Source: Bradyrhizobium sp. CIAT3101 (GTDB taxonomy: Bacteria > Pseudomonadota > Alphaproteobacteria > Rhizobiales > Xanthobacteraceae). Taken from it: a stretch of DNA of 64,000 nt. The position numbers and the translations under genes were made by a program. Numbering within the stretch: the first letter of the stretch is position 1; every line of letters begins with the position of its first letter. Where the stretch lies: assembly GCF_029714945.1 (NCBI RefSeq), contig NZ_CP121634.1:5291001-5355000 (forward strand), written 5' to 3'. The notes below the pieces were generated by a model. That model searched no databases, was not told the origin of the DNA, and was given only the letters and a program-made list of their open reading frames with translations. Shown here in pieces: positions 45,867-54,953 of this stretch.

Positions 45867-46179
45867 GACAAAACGTCGAAAACAACCCCATGCACAGTAG
45901 AGATCGTCCAAGAATTTAGATTCGCGACCACTAGCGCCCTGGCACGCGGTTTGACTCGTCGTTTGACACGTCGGGCAAAACACCTGCACAATGCCATCAT
46001 TGCAAAATCGCACGACTGATCCGCTCTGCGCCAACGCGCGACGTGGCGAGCTTGCGCCCGGCGCCGTACATTGAGCGTTGAGAGCGTCAGACGGCAAGGT
46101 CAATCCGCGCGGTGCAGACAGTCACGATCCAATGTGCCGCCAGCTTCGCAATGACCTCGTCGATGCGCGGGAGACAATC
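45856..46179. other. 324-base intergenic region with 12-base tandem repeat
   Basis: The segment is less GC-rich than its flanks. It contains the tandem repeat TTTGACTCGTCG/TTTGACACGTCG at 45950-45973, giving two TTGAC boxes that could serve as -35 elements for the downstream aldehyde dehydrogenase. I see no credible ORF or RNA gene. Confidence 0.5.
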
Positions 46180-47553
46180 ATGATTCAAGTCGTACAGGCC
46201 TTCGACCGAAAAGAGATCACCGAGCTCGCCAGTGACGACGCTGCCGCATTGGACGCGAAGTTCGAGACCGCGCGAAAGCTGCTCGCGGACCGAAAGGCCT
46301 GGCTGAAAACCCATCAGCGGATCGCCATCCTCCACAAGCTCGCCGATCTCGTTGCCGAGAAGCGGCAGGATTTCGGCATCCTGATCGCACGGGAGGGCGG
46401 AAAGCCGCTCACGGACGCATTGATCGAGACCGACCGGGCGATCGACGGCATCCGCTCTGCGGCGGATTTTCTGCGAACCCGCGCCGGGGTCGAGATCCCC
46501 ATGGGCCTGACGCCCGCAAGCGACGGCCGCCGGGCCTGGACCATCAAGGAGCCGATCGGCATCGTCGCGGCAATCTCCGCCTTCAATCATCCCCTCAACC
46601 TGATCGTTCACCAGGTCGCGCCGGCGATTGCGACCGGTTGCCCGGTGATCGTGAAGCCTGCGGGCACGACGCCGCTGTGCTGCGTGGAACTGGTGAAGCT
46701 TGTTCACAAGGCCGGCATGCCCGAAGGCTGGGTCCAGACGTTCCTCCCGGAAGATCAAAGCCTTCCGGAAAAATTTGCAACCGACCCGCGCGTCGCCTTC
46801 CTTAGCTTTATCGGATCGGCGCGTGTCGGCTGGCACCTGCGATCGGTCATCACACCCGGTGCGCGCTGCGCGCTGGAGCACGGCGGCGTCGCTCCCCTGA
46901 TCATCGACCGCAGCGCCGATCTCGAGAAGATCATCGAGCCGGTCGTCAAGGGCGGATATTACCACGCCGGCCAGGTCTGCGTATCGGTCCAGCGGATCTA
47001 TGTGCACTCATCGCTTCAGAGGGAATTCATCGACAGGATGGCCGCAAGGGTCGAGGCCCTGAAGGTGGGAGATCCGACGCGTCCCGAGACCGAGGTCGGA
47101 CCGCTGATCACACCGCGGGAGGTCGAGCGTGTCGAAGGTTGGATCGCAGAGGCCACCTCTCGCGGAACGCGCCAGATCGGCGGCGGACGGCTGAGCGAGA
47201 CGACCCTCAAGCCATCGATTCTCGTCTCGCCACCGCGCGACGCAAAAGTCTCCACCCTGGAAGTCTTCGGGCCGGTGACCTGCGTCTATCCGTTCGATCG
47301 CATCGACGATGCGATCGCAGAAGCCAATTCACTTCCGGTCTCGTTCCAGTCCGCGATCTTCACGCGCGATCTCGCCACGGCCCTCGATGCGGCGGAGCGC
47401 CTCGATGCGGCGGCAGTGATGATCAACGATCACACGGCCTTCCGCACCGACTGGATGCCCTTCGCGGGTCGTCGCGTATCGGGCCACGGCGTTGGAGGCA
47501 TCCCTTATACGATGCACGAGATGACCGCGGAGAAGATGATCGTGTTCAAGTGA
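46180..47553 (+). CDS. aldehyde dehydrogenase family protein
   Basis: A 457-residue NAD(P)-dependent aldehyde dehydrogenase. It has the cofactor region PIGIVAAISAFNHPLNLIVHQVAPAIATG near residue 130, the general base Glu in ALEHGG near residue 230, and the catalytic Cys in YYHAGQVCVSVQR near residue 268. The QVCVSVQR form places it with glyceraldehyde/lactaldehyde-type dehydrogenases. ATG 46180 follows CGGGAGAC; ATG 46132 in the same frame is a weaker alternative. It has no partner genes, so the substrate stays open. Confidence 0.9.
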   Translation: MIQVVQAFDRKEITELASDDAAALDAKFETARKLLADRKAWLKTHQRIAILHKLADLVAEKRQDFGILIAREGGKPLTDALIETDRAIDGIRSAADFLRTRAGVEIPMGLTPASDGRRAWTIKEPIGIVAAISAFNHPLNLIVHQVAPAIATGCPVIVKPAGTTPLCCVELVKLVHKAGMPEGWVQTFLPEDQSLPEKFATDPRVAFLSFIGSARVGWHLRSVITPGARCALEHGGVAPLIIDRSADLEKIIEPVVKGGYYHAGQVCVSVQRIYVHSSLQREFIDRMAARVEALKVGDPTRPETEVGPLITPREVERVEGWIAEATSRGTRQIGGGRLSETTLKPSILVSPPRDAKVSTLEVFGPVTCVYPFDRIDDAIAEANSLPVSFQSAIFTRDLATALDAAERLDAAAVMINDHTAFRTDWMPFAGRRVSGHGVGGIPYTMHEMTAEKMIVFK

Positions 47554-47623
47554 ACGTGAACCCGCAGTCAGACGCGCAGGCCAGCACCTGCTCGCGCAGC
47601 GACCTAACAGGAAAAACCTAACT

Positions 47624-48718
47624 CTAGCGCGAGGCCATTCGCGACGCGTCCTCGCCGAGCTGCTGGCCCTGGGCGAGCCTCTGCCTGATCATTCCCATGA
47701 CGGAGGTCACGTCCTCGAAGGCTCTGGAGTGCGCGTCATCGCCGCCCAGGTGCGTCAGGTCGAACACCGCGATCTTCTGCTGCGCAAGCGCGCTTCTGTA
47801 CGGCTCGTCCTGCGGATTGAATTCGCCGAGACGGGCTGTGCCTCCGGCAAGGGACCTCGATATTTTCAGAGCGACATCATCCTGAGACAGGAACAGCCCG
47901 ATGCGGGGACGCCGCGGTCCCGCCGCACTGATCTGGCTGATGAACTCGTCAAAGCCGATGTCGGGCGCGACAAGCGCGACATTCTTCAGCTTCGAGGGCG
48001 GTCCACCGTGCTGTGCCCTGTTCCGCAGCGCAGCGAGCGTCACCAGGCAGCCCATGGAGTGGCAGACGAACGTGATCTCCTTGATCGCCGGATTGGCGTT
48101 CACGCTGTCGACCAGTGCTGCCAGCGCCGCACCCGATTGTCCCGCGACCTTGCGGTCGTATTCGTAGGAGCCGAGGTTTCCGGCGCCCTGCGATGGCCAC
48201 GAAAACAGGATGGGAATGACGGGAATCCGGCCGTCATGAACGAACTGGGCGTAGCGGTACACCGCGTCGTCAAAACGGTTGTTGAAGCCGTGAACGAAGA
48301 CCATCGCCTTGTTGAGATGCCTGGCCTTTACCGCGTTGGTCATGGCAGCGTTGAATCCGGCGCGATCCAGATAGCCCGCCGATGCCGTGACGAACTCCTT
48401 GCGCGGATCGCCGGGGGGCGAGAGCGGCCACTGGATTTCACCCACCGTGCGCGATCCGTCCGGCGGAATCGACACGGTCACTTCTGCGAACGCCATCTCG
48501 CCGGACTGCTCGCGGCTGAACATCTCGCCGGGATCGCTGCCGGATCGCGTGCGCGTTGTTCCGATCAGGATCGGGACTCGGGAGGTTGCTTCAACGGCCT
48601 CGCTACTCGGGATCAGCACGCCTTGCAGGGGGCGCAACGTGCAGGAGGCGGAGGCCAGAACCGTCAACGCGACAGCAGCGACATGCAAAGACGCAACTGT
48701 ACGGCGCCGCAGATACAT
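47624..48718 (-). CDS. alpha/beta hydrolase, exported (DUF900 type)
   Basis: A 364-residue hydrolase with an N-terminal export signal (VASLHVAAVALTVLASASC; a Cys follows, but the residues before it are not a canonical lipobox). The DUF900 block MVFVHGFNNRFDDAVYRYAQ lies near residue 145 and the nucleophile Ser in FVCHSMGCLV near residue 220. The late His candidate is in LTHLGGDDAHSR. ATG 48718 has an excellent GGGAGGAGGG site. Probably an envelope esterase or lipase; substrate unknown. Confidence 0.85.
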   Translation of the reverse strand: MYLRRRTVASLHVAAVALTVLASASCTLRPLQGVLIPSSEAVEATSRVPILIGTTRTRSGSDPGEMFSREQSGEMAFAEVTVSIPPDGSRTVGEIQWPLSPPGDPRKEFVTASAGYLDRAGFNAAMTNAVKARHLNKAMVFVHGFNNRFDDAVYRYAQFVHDGRIPVIPILFSWPSQGAGNLGSYEYDRKVAGQSGAALAALVDSVNANPAIKEITFVCHSMGCLVTLAALRNRAQHGGPPSKLKNVALVAPDIGFDEFISQISAAGPRRPRIGLFLSQDDVALKISRSLAGGTARLGEFNPQDEPYRSALAQQKIAVFDLTHLGGDDAHSRAFEDVTSVMGMIRQRLAQGQQLGEDASRMASR

Positions 48719-48899
48719 CCCGCCCTCCTCCCGGCGTCCCCTTCCACGATCAGGAACAGTTTTGCACGTTCCTCTCGTCGGTCTCAACCATCGACGTGGC
48801 CAGCAGGCGCAACCTGTACCAAAATGGGCTGCGCGGAATTCCGCTTGATCCAGATCAATGTTCACTTGCGCCCGTCGTCAACGGCCGCAAATCGATGCG

Positions 48900-49418
48900 C
48901 TAGAACTTCGGCCCCAGGCCTCCCGCCCCGCCCGGCCCGCCACCGCCGCGCCCGCGCCGTCCGCCGCCGTCAGACGGCGGCGATGAGCCGCCTTTCAGTT
49001 CGGCAGCCGTGACCTTGCAGTCCGCGTTCGCGTCGTATTGGCCGATGAAGCGGCTTGGCTTGTCCACGAGCTCGGAGCGGCTCACCTTGCCGTCGCCATT
49101 GTCGTCGAAATAGCCGAGCTCCGCCTGGGCGAAGCTCCGCTCGGCGCGTCGGATGACGGGGAATTCCGACGCGCTCAGAAAGCCGTCGCGGTTCTTGTCG
49201 GCCAGCCGGAACAGCTGGTCCATGTATCGCTTCCATTCATCGCAGGTGTAGGTGCCGTCGTGGTCGTAGTCCCAGATCGGCGGCCCGTCAGGAAGAGGAT
49301 CCGCGCGCGGCGGCGTCCCGCCTCCCGGGGGCATTTGTGCGCGAGGTTGACCGATGGAAGCGAGAAAGAATATCGCGGTGAGCAAATGCCTGACGGCCCG
49401 TGATGCGCGCACCGTCAC
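48900..49418 (-). CDS. secreted EF-hand calcium-binding protein
   Basis: A 172-residue exported protein. After a signal peptide (to about residue 28, QPRAQ) come four EF-hand-like loops: DYDHDGTYTCDEW, DKNRDGFLSASEF, DDNGDGKVSRSEL and DANADCKVTAAEL. The second and third are fully canonical; the fourth has Cys where Gly is usual. The C-terminus is a Gly/Arg-rich tail ending GGLGPKF. The GTG start overlaps the stop of the preceding gene (GTGA) with AAGGA upstream, so the pair is translationally coupled. Role unknown, perhaps envelope calcium binding. Confidence 0.85.
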   Translation of the reverse strand: MTVRASRAVRHLLTAIFFLASIGQPRAQMPPGGGTPPRADPLPDGPPIWDYDHDGTYTCDEWKRYMDQLFRLADKNRDGFLSASEFPVIRRAERSFAQAELGYFDDNGDGKVSRSELVDKPSRFIGQYDANADCKVTAAELKGGSSPPSDGGGRRGRGGGGPGGAGGLGPKF

Positions 49419-49909
49419 TTCACGTCCTTGTTCAATTCGATCGCGACTTCCGACATCCAGGACCCCGGCGCCTCCATCAGGAACGACTGATGATTGGCCT
49501 TGGTCTGGATCGTCACCAGCGCAGCCACGGTGTTTCCTTCGATGCGCGCCTCGATCAAGCCGTCCTTGTTGGTGCCGGTGACCTTGCCGCCCTGCCGATA
49601 CTCGTGCTCGAACCAGTTTCCGGACAGCTCGGTTCCGTTCTGATCGATGTTCGCGGACAGGACCATCTTGTACGCATCGCTCGCGCAGCGCAGGTCGAGG
49701 CTCACGGAACGTCCGGGCCTGGTGATGTCGTACGCCACCTTGCAGCGCACCTTCTCACGCGGGCCGTCCGATGGCTTCATCGAACCGGTGCCCGACCATG
49801 TGCCGCCCAGGCTGTCGAACACCGGCTCTGCGTGCACCGATGTGATGCTTGCGAGCATCAGGCAGGCCACGCCTGCGCCAAGACGTGTCGCCGAAGGTTT
49901 CAATCGCAT
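49415..49909 (-). CDS. secreted conserved hypothetical protein
   Basis: A 164-residue exported protein with a signal peptide ending SVHA before Glu28. The mature part is predicted all-beta (GGTWSGTGSMKPSDGPREKVRCKVAYDITRPGRSVSLDLRCASDAYKM...), with two conserved-looking cysteines (in VRCKV and LRCAS) that could form a disulfide. No enzyme motif is visible. Its stop overlaps the EF-hand gene start, which suggests that the two products act together in the periplasm. Confidence 0.8.
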   Translation of the reverse strand: MRLKPSATRLGAGVACLMLASITSVHAEPVFDSLGGTWSGTGSMKPSDGPREKVRCKVAYDITRPGRSVSLDLRCASDAYKMVLSANIDQNGTELSGNWFEHEYRQGGKVTGTNKDGLIEARIEGNTVAALVTIQTKANHQSFLMEAPGSWMSEVAIELNKDVK

Positions 49910-50108
49910 CTGCCAATCCTGCTTGCGGGGTCGGGGCCCCTCCTAGGACGAGACAGCCGCAAGATGTTGGCGAACATGTTTGGAGATGTTGCCAAGATTG
50001 TCCCGGTGTGACCGATATTGCCGTTAGACTTCGCGGCCCAAACGTGGACACTGCCCTTAAAGCGCTTCGCGCGCGCAGTGCACACCAAGATGCGCCAGGG
50101 GAAACAAA

Positions 50109-51584
50109 ATGCCGACTGCCTTCCCGTCACCCGTACCCGCCATTCCGACCGCACCTGTGACCGCAGAGCTACGCGACGCCCTGCGCGCGATCGTGGGCGA
50201 TAAGGGATTTATCGAGGACGAGCACGCCAAGCAGCCGTTCGTCACGGACTGGCGGGGGCTGCTGGTGGGCGGCGCCGGGGCCGTCATACGTCCCGGCAGC
50301 ACCGAGGAGGTCTCGAAAGTGGTCCGGCTATGCCACGACCACGGCGTCGCGATCGTGCCACAGGGCGGCAACACCGGGCTGATGGGCGCCGCCACGCCCT
50401 GGCCCGCCCATACCGGCATCGTGCTGTCGCTCGGCCGGATGAACCGCGTGCTGGACGTCGATCCCGTCGGCTATGCGATGACGGTGGAGGCCGGCTGCGT
50501 CTTGCAGACGCTGCAGGAGACCGCGGCCAGGCACGACAGGTTTCTGCCGCTGAGCCTTGGCGCCGAGGGCTCCTGCATGATCGGCGGCAATCTCTCGACC
50601 AACGCCGGCGGCGTGCAGGTGCTGCGCTACGGCAACGCGCGCAACCTCGTGTTCGGTCTCGAGGTCGTCCTGCCCAACGGCGACGTCTGGAACGGACTGC
50701 GTGCGCTGAAGAAGGACAACACCGGCTACGACCTCAAGCACCTCTTCATGGGCGCCGAGGGCACGCTCGGCATCATCACCAAGGCCGTCCTCAAGCTATG
50801 GCCGGCGCCGAAGGACGTCGCCACGGCGTGGCTGGCGGTCCGCGATCCGCGCGCGGCGCTGGAGATCCTCTCCGAAGCGCATGCGGCCTCCGAGGACAAT
50901 GTCGGGTCCTGCGAGCTCTTGAGCCGCGCGGCCGTCGACCTCGTGATGCGCCACATTCCCGGCGTCCAGGACCCGCTCAAGGCGGACACACAATGGTACC
51001 TGCTGCTCGAATGGTCGTCCTCGCGCCCCCGGCAGGACGGGGCCACCGGCATGTCGGAGAAGCTCGAGCAGTTTCTCGCCGACCAGCTCGAGGCCGGTCG
51101 CGTGATCGACGCGGTGATCGCGCAGACCGTCAGCCAGTCGCGCAACATGTGGCGCATCCGTGAGGCCATGGCCGAGGCCTCCCGCGCCGAGGGACCGGGG
51201 ATCAGCTACGACATGTCGGTGGCGATCTCAAAAATTCCGGAGTTCATCGACAAGGGGCTCAAGGCCGTGCTCGACATTCTCCCGAGCATTCGTCCCTATC
51301 CTCTGGGGCATATCGGCGACGGCAATCTGCACTTCTCGTTCATGGGGCCGAAGGGCATGGATCAGCAGACGCTGAACCAATACACCGCCGCGATCACGCG
51401 GGCCGTCAACGATATCATCACCTCGATGGGCGGCTCGATCTCGGCGGAGCATGGCATCGGCATCGAGAAGCTCGACGAGCTCAGCCATTACCGCTCGAAG
51501 ACCGAGCTCGACATCATGCGCACCATCAAGCGCGCGCTCGACCCGCAGAACATCATGAATCCGGGGAAGGTGCTGCGGGTGTGA
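50109..51584 (+). CDS. FAD-linked 2-hydroxyacid dehydrogenase (GlcD/D2HGDH type)
   Basis: A 491-residue flavoenzyme of the VAO/PCMH superfamily. The FAD-binding domain includes VIRPGSTEEVSKVVRLCHDHGVAIVPQGGNTGLMG (residues 58-93) and GGNLSTNAGGVQVLRYGNARNLVFGLEVVL near residue 158. The C-terminal domain has HIGDGNLHFSF near residue 398 and SAEHGIGIEK near residue 445, the metal-binding and catalytic His region. It oxidises a D-2-hydroxy acid such as D-2-hydroxyglutarate or D-lactate. It has no GlcE/GlcF neighbours, so a soluble D2HGDH-like enzyme passing electrons to ETF is more likely than glycolate oxidase. Confidence 0.92.
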   Translation: MPTAFPSPVPAIPTAPVTAELRDALRAIVGDKGFIEDEHAKQPFVTDWRGLLVGGAGAVIRPGSTEEVSKVVRLCHDHGVAIVPQGGNTGLMGAATPWPAHTGIVLSLGRMNRVLDVDPVGYAMTVEAGCVLQTLQETAARHDRFLPLSLGAEGSCMIGGNLSTNAGGVQVLRYGNARNLVFGLEVVLPNGDVWNGLRALKKDNTGYDLKHLFMGAEGTLGIITKAVLKLWPAPKDVATAWLAVRDPRAALEILSEAHAASEDNVGSCELLSRAAVDLVMRHIPGVQDPLKADTQWYLLLEWSSSRPRQDGATGMSEKLEQFLADQLEAGRVIDAVIAQTVSQSRNMWRIREAMAEASRAEGPGISYDMSVAISKIPEFIDKGLKAVLDILPSIRPYPLGHIGDGNLHFSFMGPKGMDQQTLNQYTAAITRAVNDIITSMGGSISAEHGIGIEKLDELSHYRSKTELDIMRTIKRALDPQNIMNPGKVLRV

Positions 51585-51611
51585 TGACGTCCGAGCACCC
51601 TCCCCGTCGTC

Positions 51612-52151
51612 TCAAGCGCGCGGGTTGACGATGGTGTAGCCCCGCAATGAACGTGCATGCATGCGCGTGGCGTGACCGCCCGAATTGGCGTCATAGGCCA
51701 TCCACATGTCGCCGCTGATGTGCTGCTCCAGAACGAAGACGTGCCCGCGGCGCGCCGCAACCATTCCCGGCGCCGGCGCCGTCCGCGGGAAACGCAGCCA
51801 ATTGGCCGCGAGGTTCAATTCCGGCACGATACGGCCGAACACGTGCAGCGCCGCGCCACAGCCGCAGAAGGACGAAGGACAACCGGCCGGACGACCGCCA
51901 ATGACGCGATCGCCACCGGACACGCTGATTGTCGTGGCGCGGCTTCCCGCGTCAGTCACCGTCATTTGGGTTGCCCGATAGGCTTGCAATGCCTGGCGGG
52001 GAGCCCGCTCGCGTCGCGCCTGCGGATACGAGAAGTCGCAGGGCATGGTGATGTTGCACCCGGGCGCTTGAAGATTGCGCGAGGGCCGCGCTTCCGAAGC
52101 AACTGAACTAACTGCAATTAAAAAACACGCAGAAATTACTAACTTCATCAT
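51612..52151 (-). CDS. exported hypothetical protein, possibly papain-like (CHAP/NlpC-like)
   Basis: A 179-residue protein with a signal peptide (to about residue 21, ASEARP). The mature part has CNITMPCDF, then a core SSFCGCGAALHVFGR ... ARRGHVFVLEQ ... WMAYDANSGGHATRMHAR. The order Cys, His, Asp/Asn with small-residue surroundings is what a minimal CHAP/NlpC-type cysteine peptidase shows, but the match is weak and unproven. The gene is monocistronic. Confidence 0.75.
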   Translation of the reverse strand: MMKLVISACFLIAVSSVASEARPSRNLQAPGCNITMPCDFSYPQARRERAPRQALQAYRATQMTVTDAGSRATTISVSGGDRVIGGRPAGCPSSFCGCGAALHVFGRIVPELNLAANWLRFPRTAPAPGMVAARRGHVFVLEQHISGDMWMAYDANSGGHATRMHARSLRGYTIVNPRA

Positions 52152-52395
52152 TGCAGGACTCCGGTTGGAGGGCCCTGCCCCGGCGACGAGCTACAGATAT
52201 CGGTTTGACCGAAATGGGCCTGAAGCGCGGCGAAAGATGGCCGGATTTGGGCGCCGCCGCCTCGGATGTGTTCCCGCTCGCCCCGATTGCGGCGACGCAA
52301 TCCAGACGTGTCCGCGGTGAGAGGATCAATTGCGGCGCTTCCGCCTTCGCTCTCCGAGCTTGCGCGGACAGGACGCTGGCAATGACGGCGGGACG

Positions 52396-53955
52396 TTAGG
52401 GCCGGATCGTCATGTTCTCCGGCGGCCCTGCTTTTCGCAACGGCTCGGCCAGCCGCGCGAACTCGCACAACAGCGAGCGGGTCTTGCGCGGATCGATGAT
52501 CTCCTCGACCCAGAATTTTTCGGCCGAGCGGAACGGCGAGCGCAGCTTGTTGAGCCGTTCCTGGATCTCGTTGAGCTTGGCTTCCTTGTCCTCGGCCGCG
52601 TCGATGTCGGCGCGGTAGGCGGCCTCGATGCCGCCTTCGAGCGGCAGCGAGCCCCAATAGGCCGACGGCCAGGCGTAACGGATCGAGAAGCGGTCGGCCG
52701 GCTGATGCACGACACCGGCGACGCCGAAGGCGTTGCGCAGGATCACGGTGCACCAGGGCACGGTGGTCTGGTTAACCGCGGCCATGGCGCGCACGCCGTG
52801 GCGGATGGTCGCCGCCTTCTCGGCGTCGAGACCGATCATGAAGCCGGGGCAATCCATGAGATAGACGATCGGCAGATGGAAGGTCTCGGCGAAGTCGACC
52901 CAGCGCACCACCTTCTGGCAGGCATCCGCCGTCCAGGAGCCGCCATAGTGAAAGCTGTCGCTGGCGAGCAGCATCACCGCCCTGCCCTCGAGCCGCGCAA
53001 GGCCCACGATGATCGGCTTGCCGAAATTGGAGGCGACCTCGAAGAACGAGCCCTTGTCGACGACCTGCTCGATGATCGGCCGCATCTTGTAGACCTGCTT
53101 GCGGTTGCGCGGCACCGCATTCATCAGCGCCTCTTCGCTGCGCTCCGGATTATCGATGCAGGGCAAGGTCGGCGGCAGCTCGTAGACCGATGACGGCAGG
53201 TAAGAGAGGAAGCGGCGCGCGCAGGCAAAGGCCTCCTCCTCGGTGTCGACGGCATGATCGACCGCGCCGGCGCGGGTCTGGATATCCGCGCCGCCGAGTT
53301 CTTCCTTCGAGAGGTTCTGCCCAAGCGCCTTCACCACCGGCGGACCGGCGACGAACATCGCGGACTTCCGCGTCATGATGGAATAATGGCTGGCGGCCAG
53401 ACGCGCAGCGCCGAGCCCCGCAACCGAGCCGAGGCCCAGCGCGACCACCGGAACGCGCGACAAATTCTCCGTCGTGAAGCGATACCAGCGCGTGCCGCCG
53501 ATGCCACCCGGCAGGTTCGCCGCACCCTTGGTCTCGATGGTCTTGACCGAGCCGCCGCCGCCGGAGCCCTCGATGATGCGCACGATCGGCAGACGGAGGT
53601 CGTGCGCCATCTCCTCCGCCATCAAGGGCTTTGCCGAGATCGACGCATCCGCCGAGCCGCCGCGCACCGTGAAATCGTCGCCGACGACAACCACGGTGCG
53701 GCCGTCGACGCGCGCGCGGCCGAACACGCAGTTCGCCGGCGTCACGGTCTTCAGCTCGCCTTTGGGATCGTACTCACCGATGCCGGAAACGGCACCGATC
53801 TCGTGGAAGCTGCCCTTGTCGATCAGTTTGTCGATGCGTTCCCGAACAGTCAGCCGGCCCTGGTCATGCTGTCGCTTGACCTTGTCAACGCCGCCCATCT
53901 CCCGCGCGAAGGCTTCGCGCCGGGCGAGCTCGTCGAGTTCCGGCTTCCAGTTCAT
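52396..53955 (-). CDS. acyl-CoA carboxylase carboxyltransferase (beta) subunit
   Basis: A 519-residue carboxyltransferase with two crotonase-like halves. The N-half includes LTVRERIDKLIDKGSFHEIG near residue 40 and IIEGSGGGGSV near residue 130; the C-half has GRAVMLLASDSFHYGGSWTADACQKVVRWVDFAETFHLPIVYLMDCPGFMIG around residues 325-375, with the acyl-CoA oxyanion glycines. It transfers carboxyl from biotin to an acyl-CoA (propionyl, methylcrotonyl or other). ATG 53955 has GGAGGGAG. It lies downstream of an IclR gene; no biotin carboxylase gene is in the window. Confidence 0.93.
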   Translation of the reverse strand: MNWKPELDELARREAFAREMGGVDKVKRQHDQGRLTVRERIDKLIDKGSFHEIGAVSGIGEYDPKGELKTVTPANCVFGRARVDGRTVVVVGDDFTVRGGSADASISAKPLMAEEMAHDLRLPIVRIIEGSGGGGSVKTIETKGAANLPGGIGGTRWYRFTTENLSRVPVVALGLGSVAGLGAARLAASHYSIMTRKSAMFVAGPPVVKALGQNLSKEELGGADIQTRAGAVDHAVDTEEEAFACARRFLSYLPSSVYELPPTLPCIDNPERSEEALMNAVPRNRKQVYKMRPIIEQVVDKGSFFEVASNFGKPIIVGLARLEGRAVMLLASDSFHYGGSWTADACQKVVRWVDFAETFHLPIVYLMDCPGFMIGLDAEKAATIRHGVRAMAAVNQTTVPWCTVILRNAFGVAGVVHQPADRFSIRYAWPSAYWGSLPLEGGIEAAYRADIDAAEDKEAKLNEIQERLNKLRSPFRSAEKFWVEEIIDPRKTRSLLCEFARLAEPLRKAGPPENMTIRP

Positions 53956-54859
53956 TCACTCCCTCCGAATTGATCGGCTTGTTATTGTTGTGCACGGCCA
54001 TTGCGACCGGTTTGCGCGAGATGCGGTTGTTGAAGGCGTCGCCTTCCGCGCCCTCCATCAGGCTGCCGAGCGAACGGCCGAGCGCGACCATCACCGGCGC
54101 GACTTCGGCGTGGAGACGCTGCTCGTCATACATCGCCGAGAGAAGGCCGATCGTGACGACCACGAAGGTCTGGTACTGCGGCGACCAGATCGGCACCGCC
54201 AGGCCATTGATGTGCGGGCTCCACAGGCCGCAGGCCGTGACATAGCCGCGCTCGCGCAGCGACTGCCGGTTGGCCTCGATGCGGGGCCTGAGGATCTTCG
54301 CCGCCTCGGGCGCTTCGCGCTCCATTTCGGCGATGTAGGCATCGCCGACTTCCGGCGACAAGGCCGCGGTGTAGGCCGCACCCGCAGCGGTCGAGGCCAT
54401 CGAGATGCGGCTGCCGGTGCCCTCGTGCAGACCGAGTGCAGAGGCCGAGCGCGCGAACTGGAGATAAACGAGATGGAAGCGATCGGGCACGACGAAGCCG
54501 ACGGTGCCCGGCAATTGGTCGGCGACTTCCTGCAGCCGCTGGCGAATCATGCTGCGCAGCTGCGCGCCCTTCATCATCGAGGCGCTCATCGCCACCGCGC
54601 TCGGCCCGATGCGATATTTCTGATCGCGCGGCAGGTAAACCAACTGCCCCATGCGCGTCAGCGTGTGCGTGAGCCGCGACACGGTGGAACGCGGCAGGCC
54701 GCAGCGATTTGAAATCTCGAGATTGCCGAGCCTGCTATCGTGGCCCTCGAAGCATCGCAACACGTCGAACGCGCGCGACACCACCTGGATGACATCACCT
54801 TCACCGGCATCGCCAGCGAGTGCACCTTGCCTACTCAACCGCTCCGAACGTCGTCCCAT
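53885..54859 (-). CDS. IclR family transcriptional regulator
   Basis: A 324-residue regulator with an N-terminal winged helix (residues 24-80: IQVVSRAFDVLRCFEGHDSRLGNLEISNRCGLPRSTVSRLTHTL) and the IclR effector domain. The C-terminus extends about 40 residues past the usual domain end and overlaps the carboxyltransferase start by 71 bases, giving coupled expression. A palindrome of IclR type lies 16 bases upstream of its start, in the spacer shared with the divergent biotinyl-domain gene. Confidence 0.92.
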   Translation of the reverse strand: MGRRSERLSRQGALAGDAGEGDVIQVVSRAFDVLRCFEGHDSRLGNLEISNRCGLPRSTVSRLTHTLTRMGQLVYLPRDQKYRIGPSAVAMSASMMKGAQLRSMIRQRLQEVADQLPGTVGFVVPDRFHLVYLQFARSASALGLHEGTGSRISMASTAAGAAYTAALSPEVGDAYIAEMEREAPEAAKILRPRIEANRQSLRERGYVTACGLWSPHINGLAVPIWSPQYQTFVVVTIGLLSAMYDEQRLHAEVAPVMVALGRSLGSLMEGAEGDAFNNRISRKPVAMAVHNNNKPINSEGVNELEAGTRRARPARSLRAGDGRR

Positions 54860-54874
54860 GATCCCTACCGTTTG

Positions 54875-54889
54875 TTCCGCTCTGCGGAA
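54875..54889. promoter_or_regulatory. predicted IclR operator
   Basis: TTCCGC-TCT-GCGGAA is a perfect 6-3-6 palindrome followed by TTAAATTCCAC, which adds another TTCC half-site. IclR regulators commonly bind such TTCCG/CGGAA dyads. It lies between the divergent IclR and biotinyl-domain genes. Confidence 0.65.
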
Positions 54890-54953
54890 TTAAATTCCAC
54901 TTGTGAAAGACGCTACCTCAGGCATTTTGCGACGACAACAAAAAGGCGATGGC

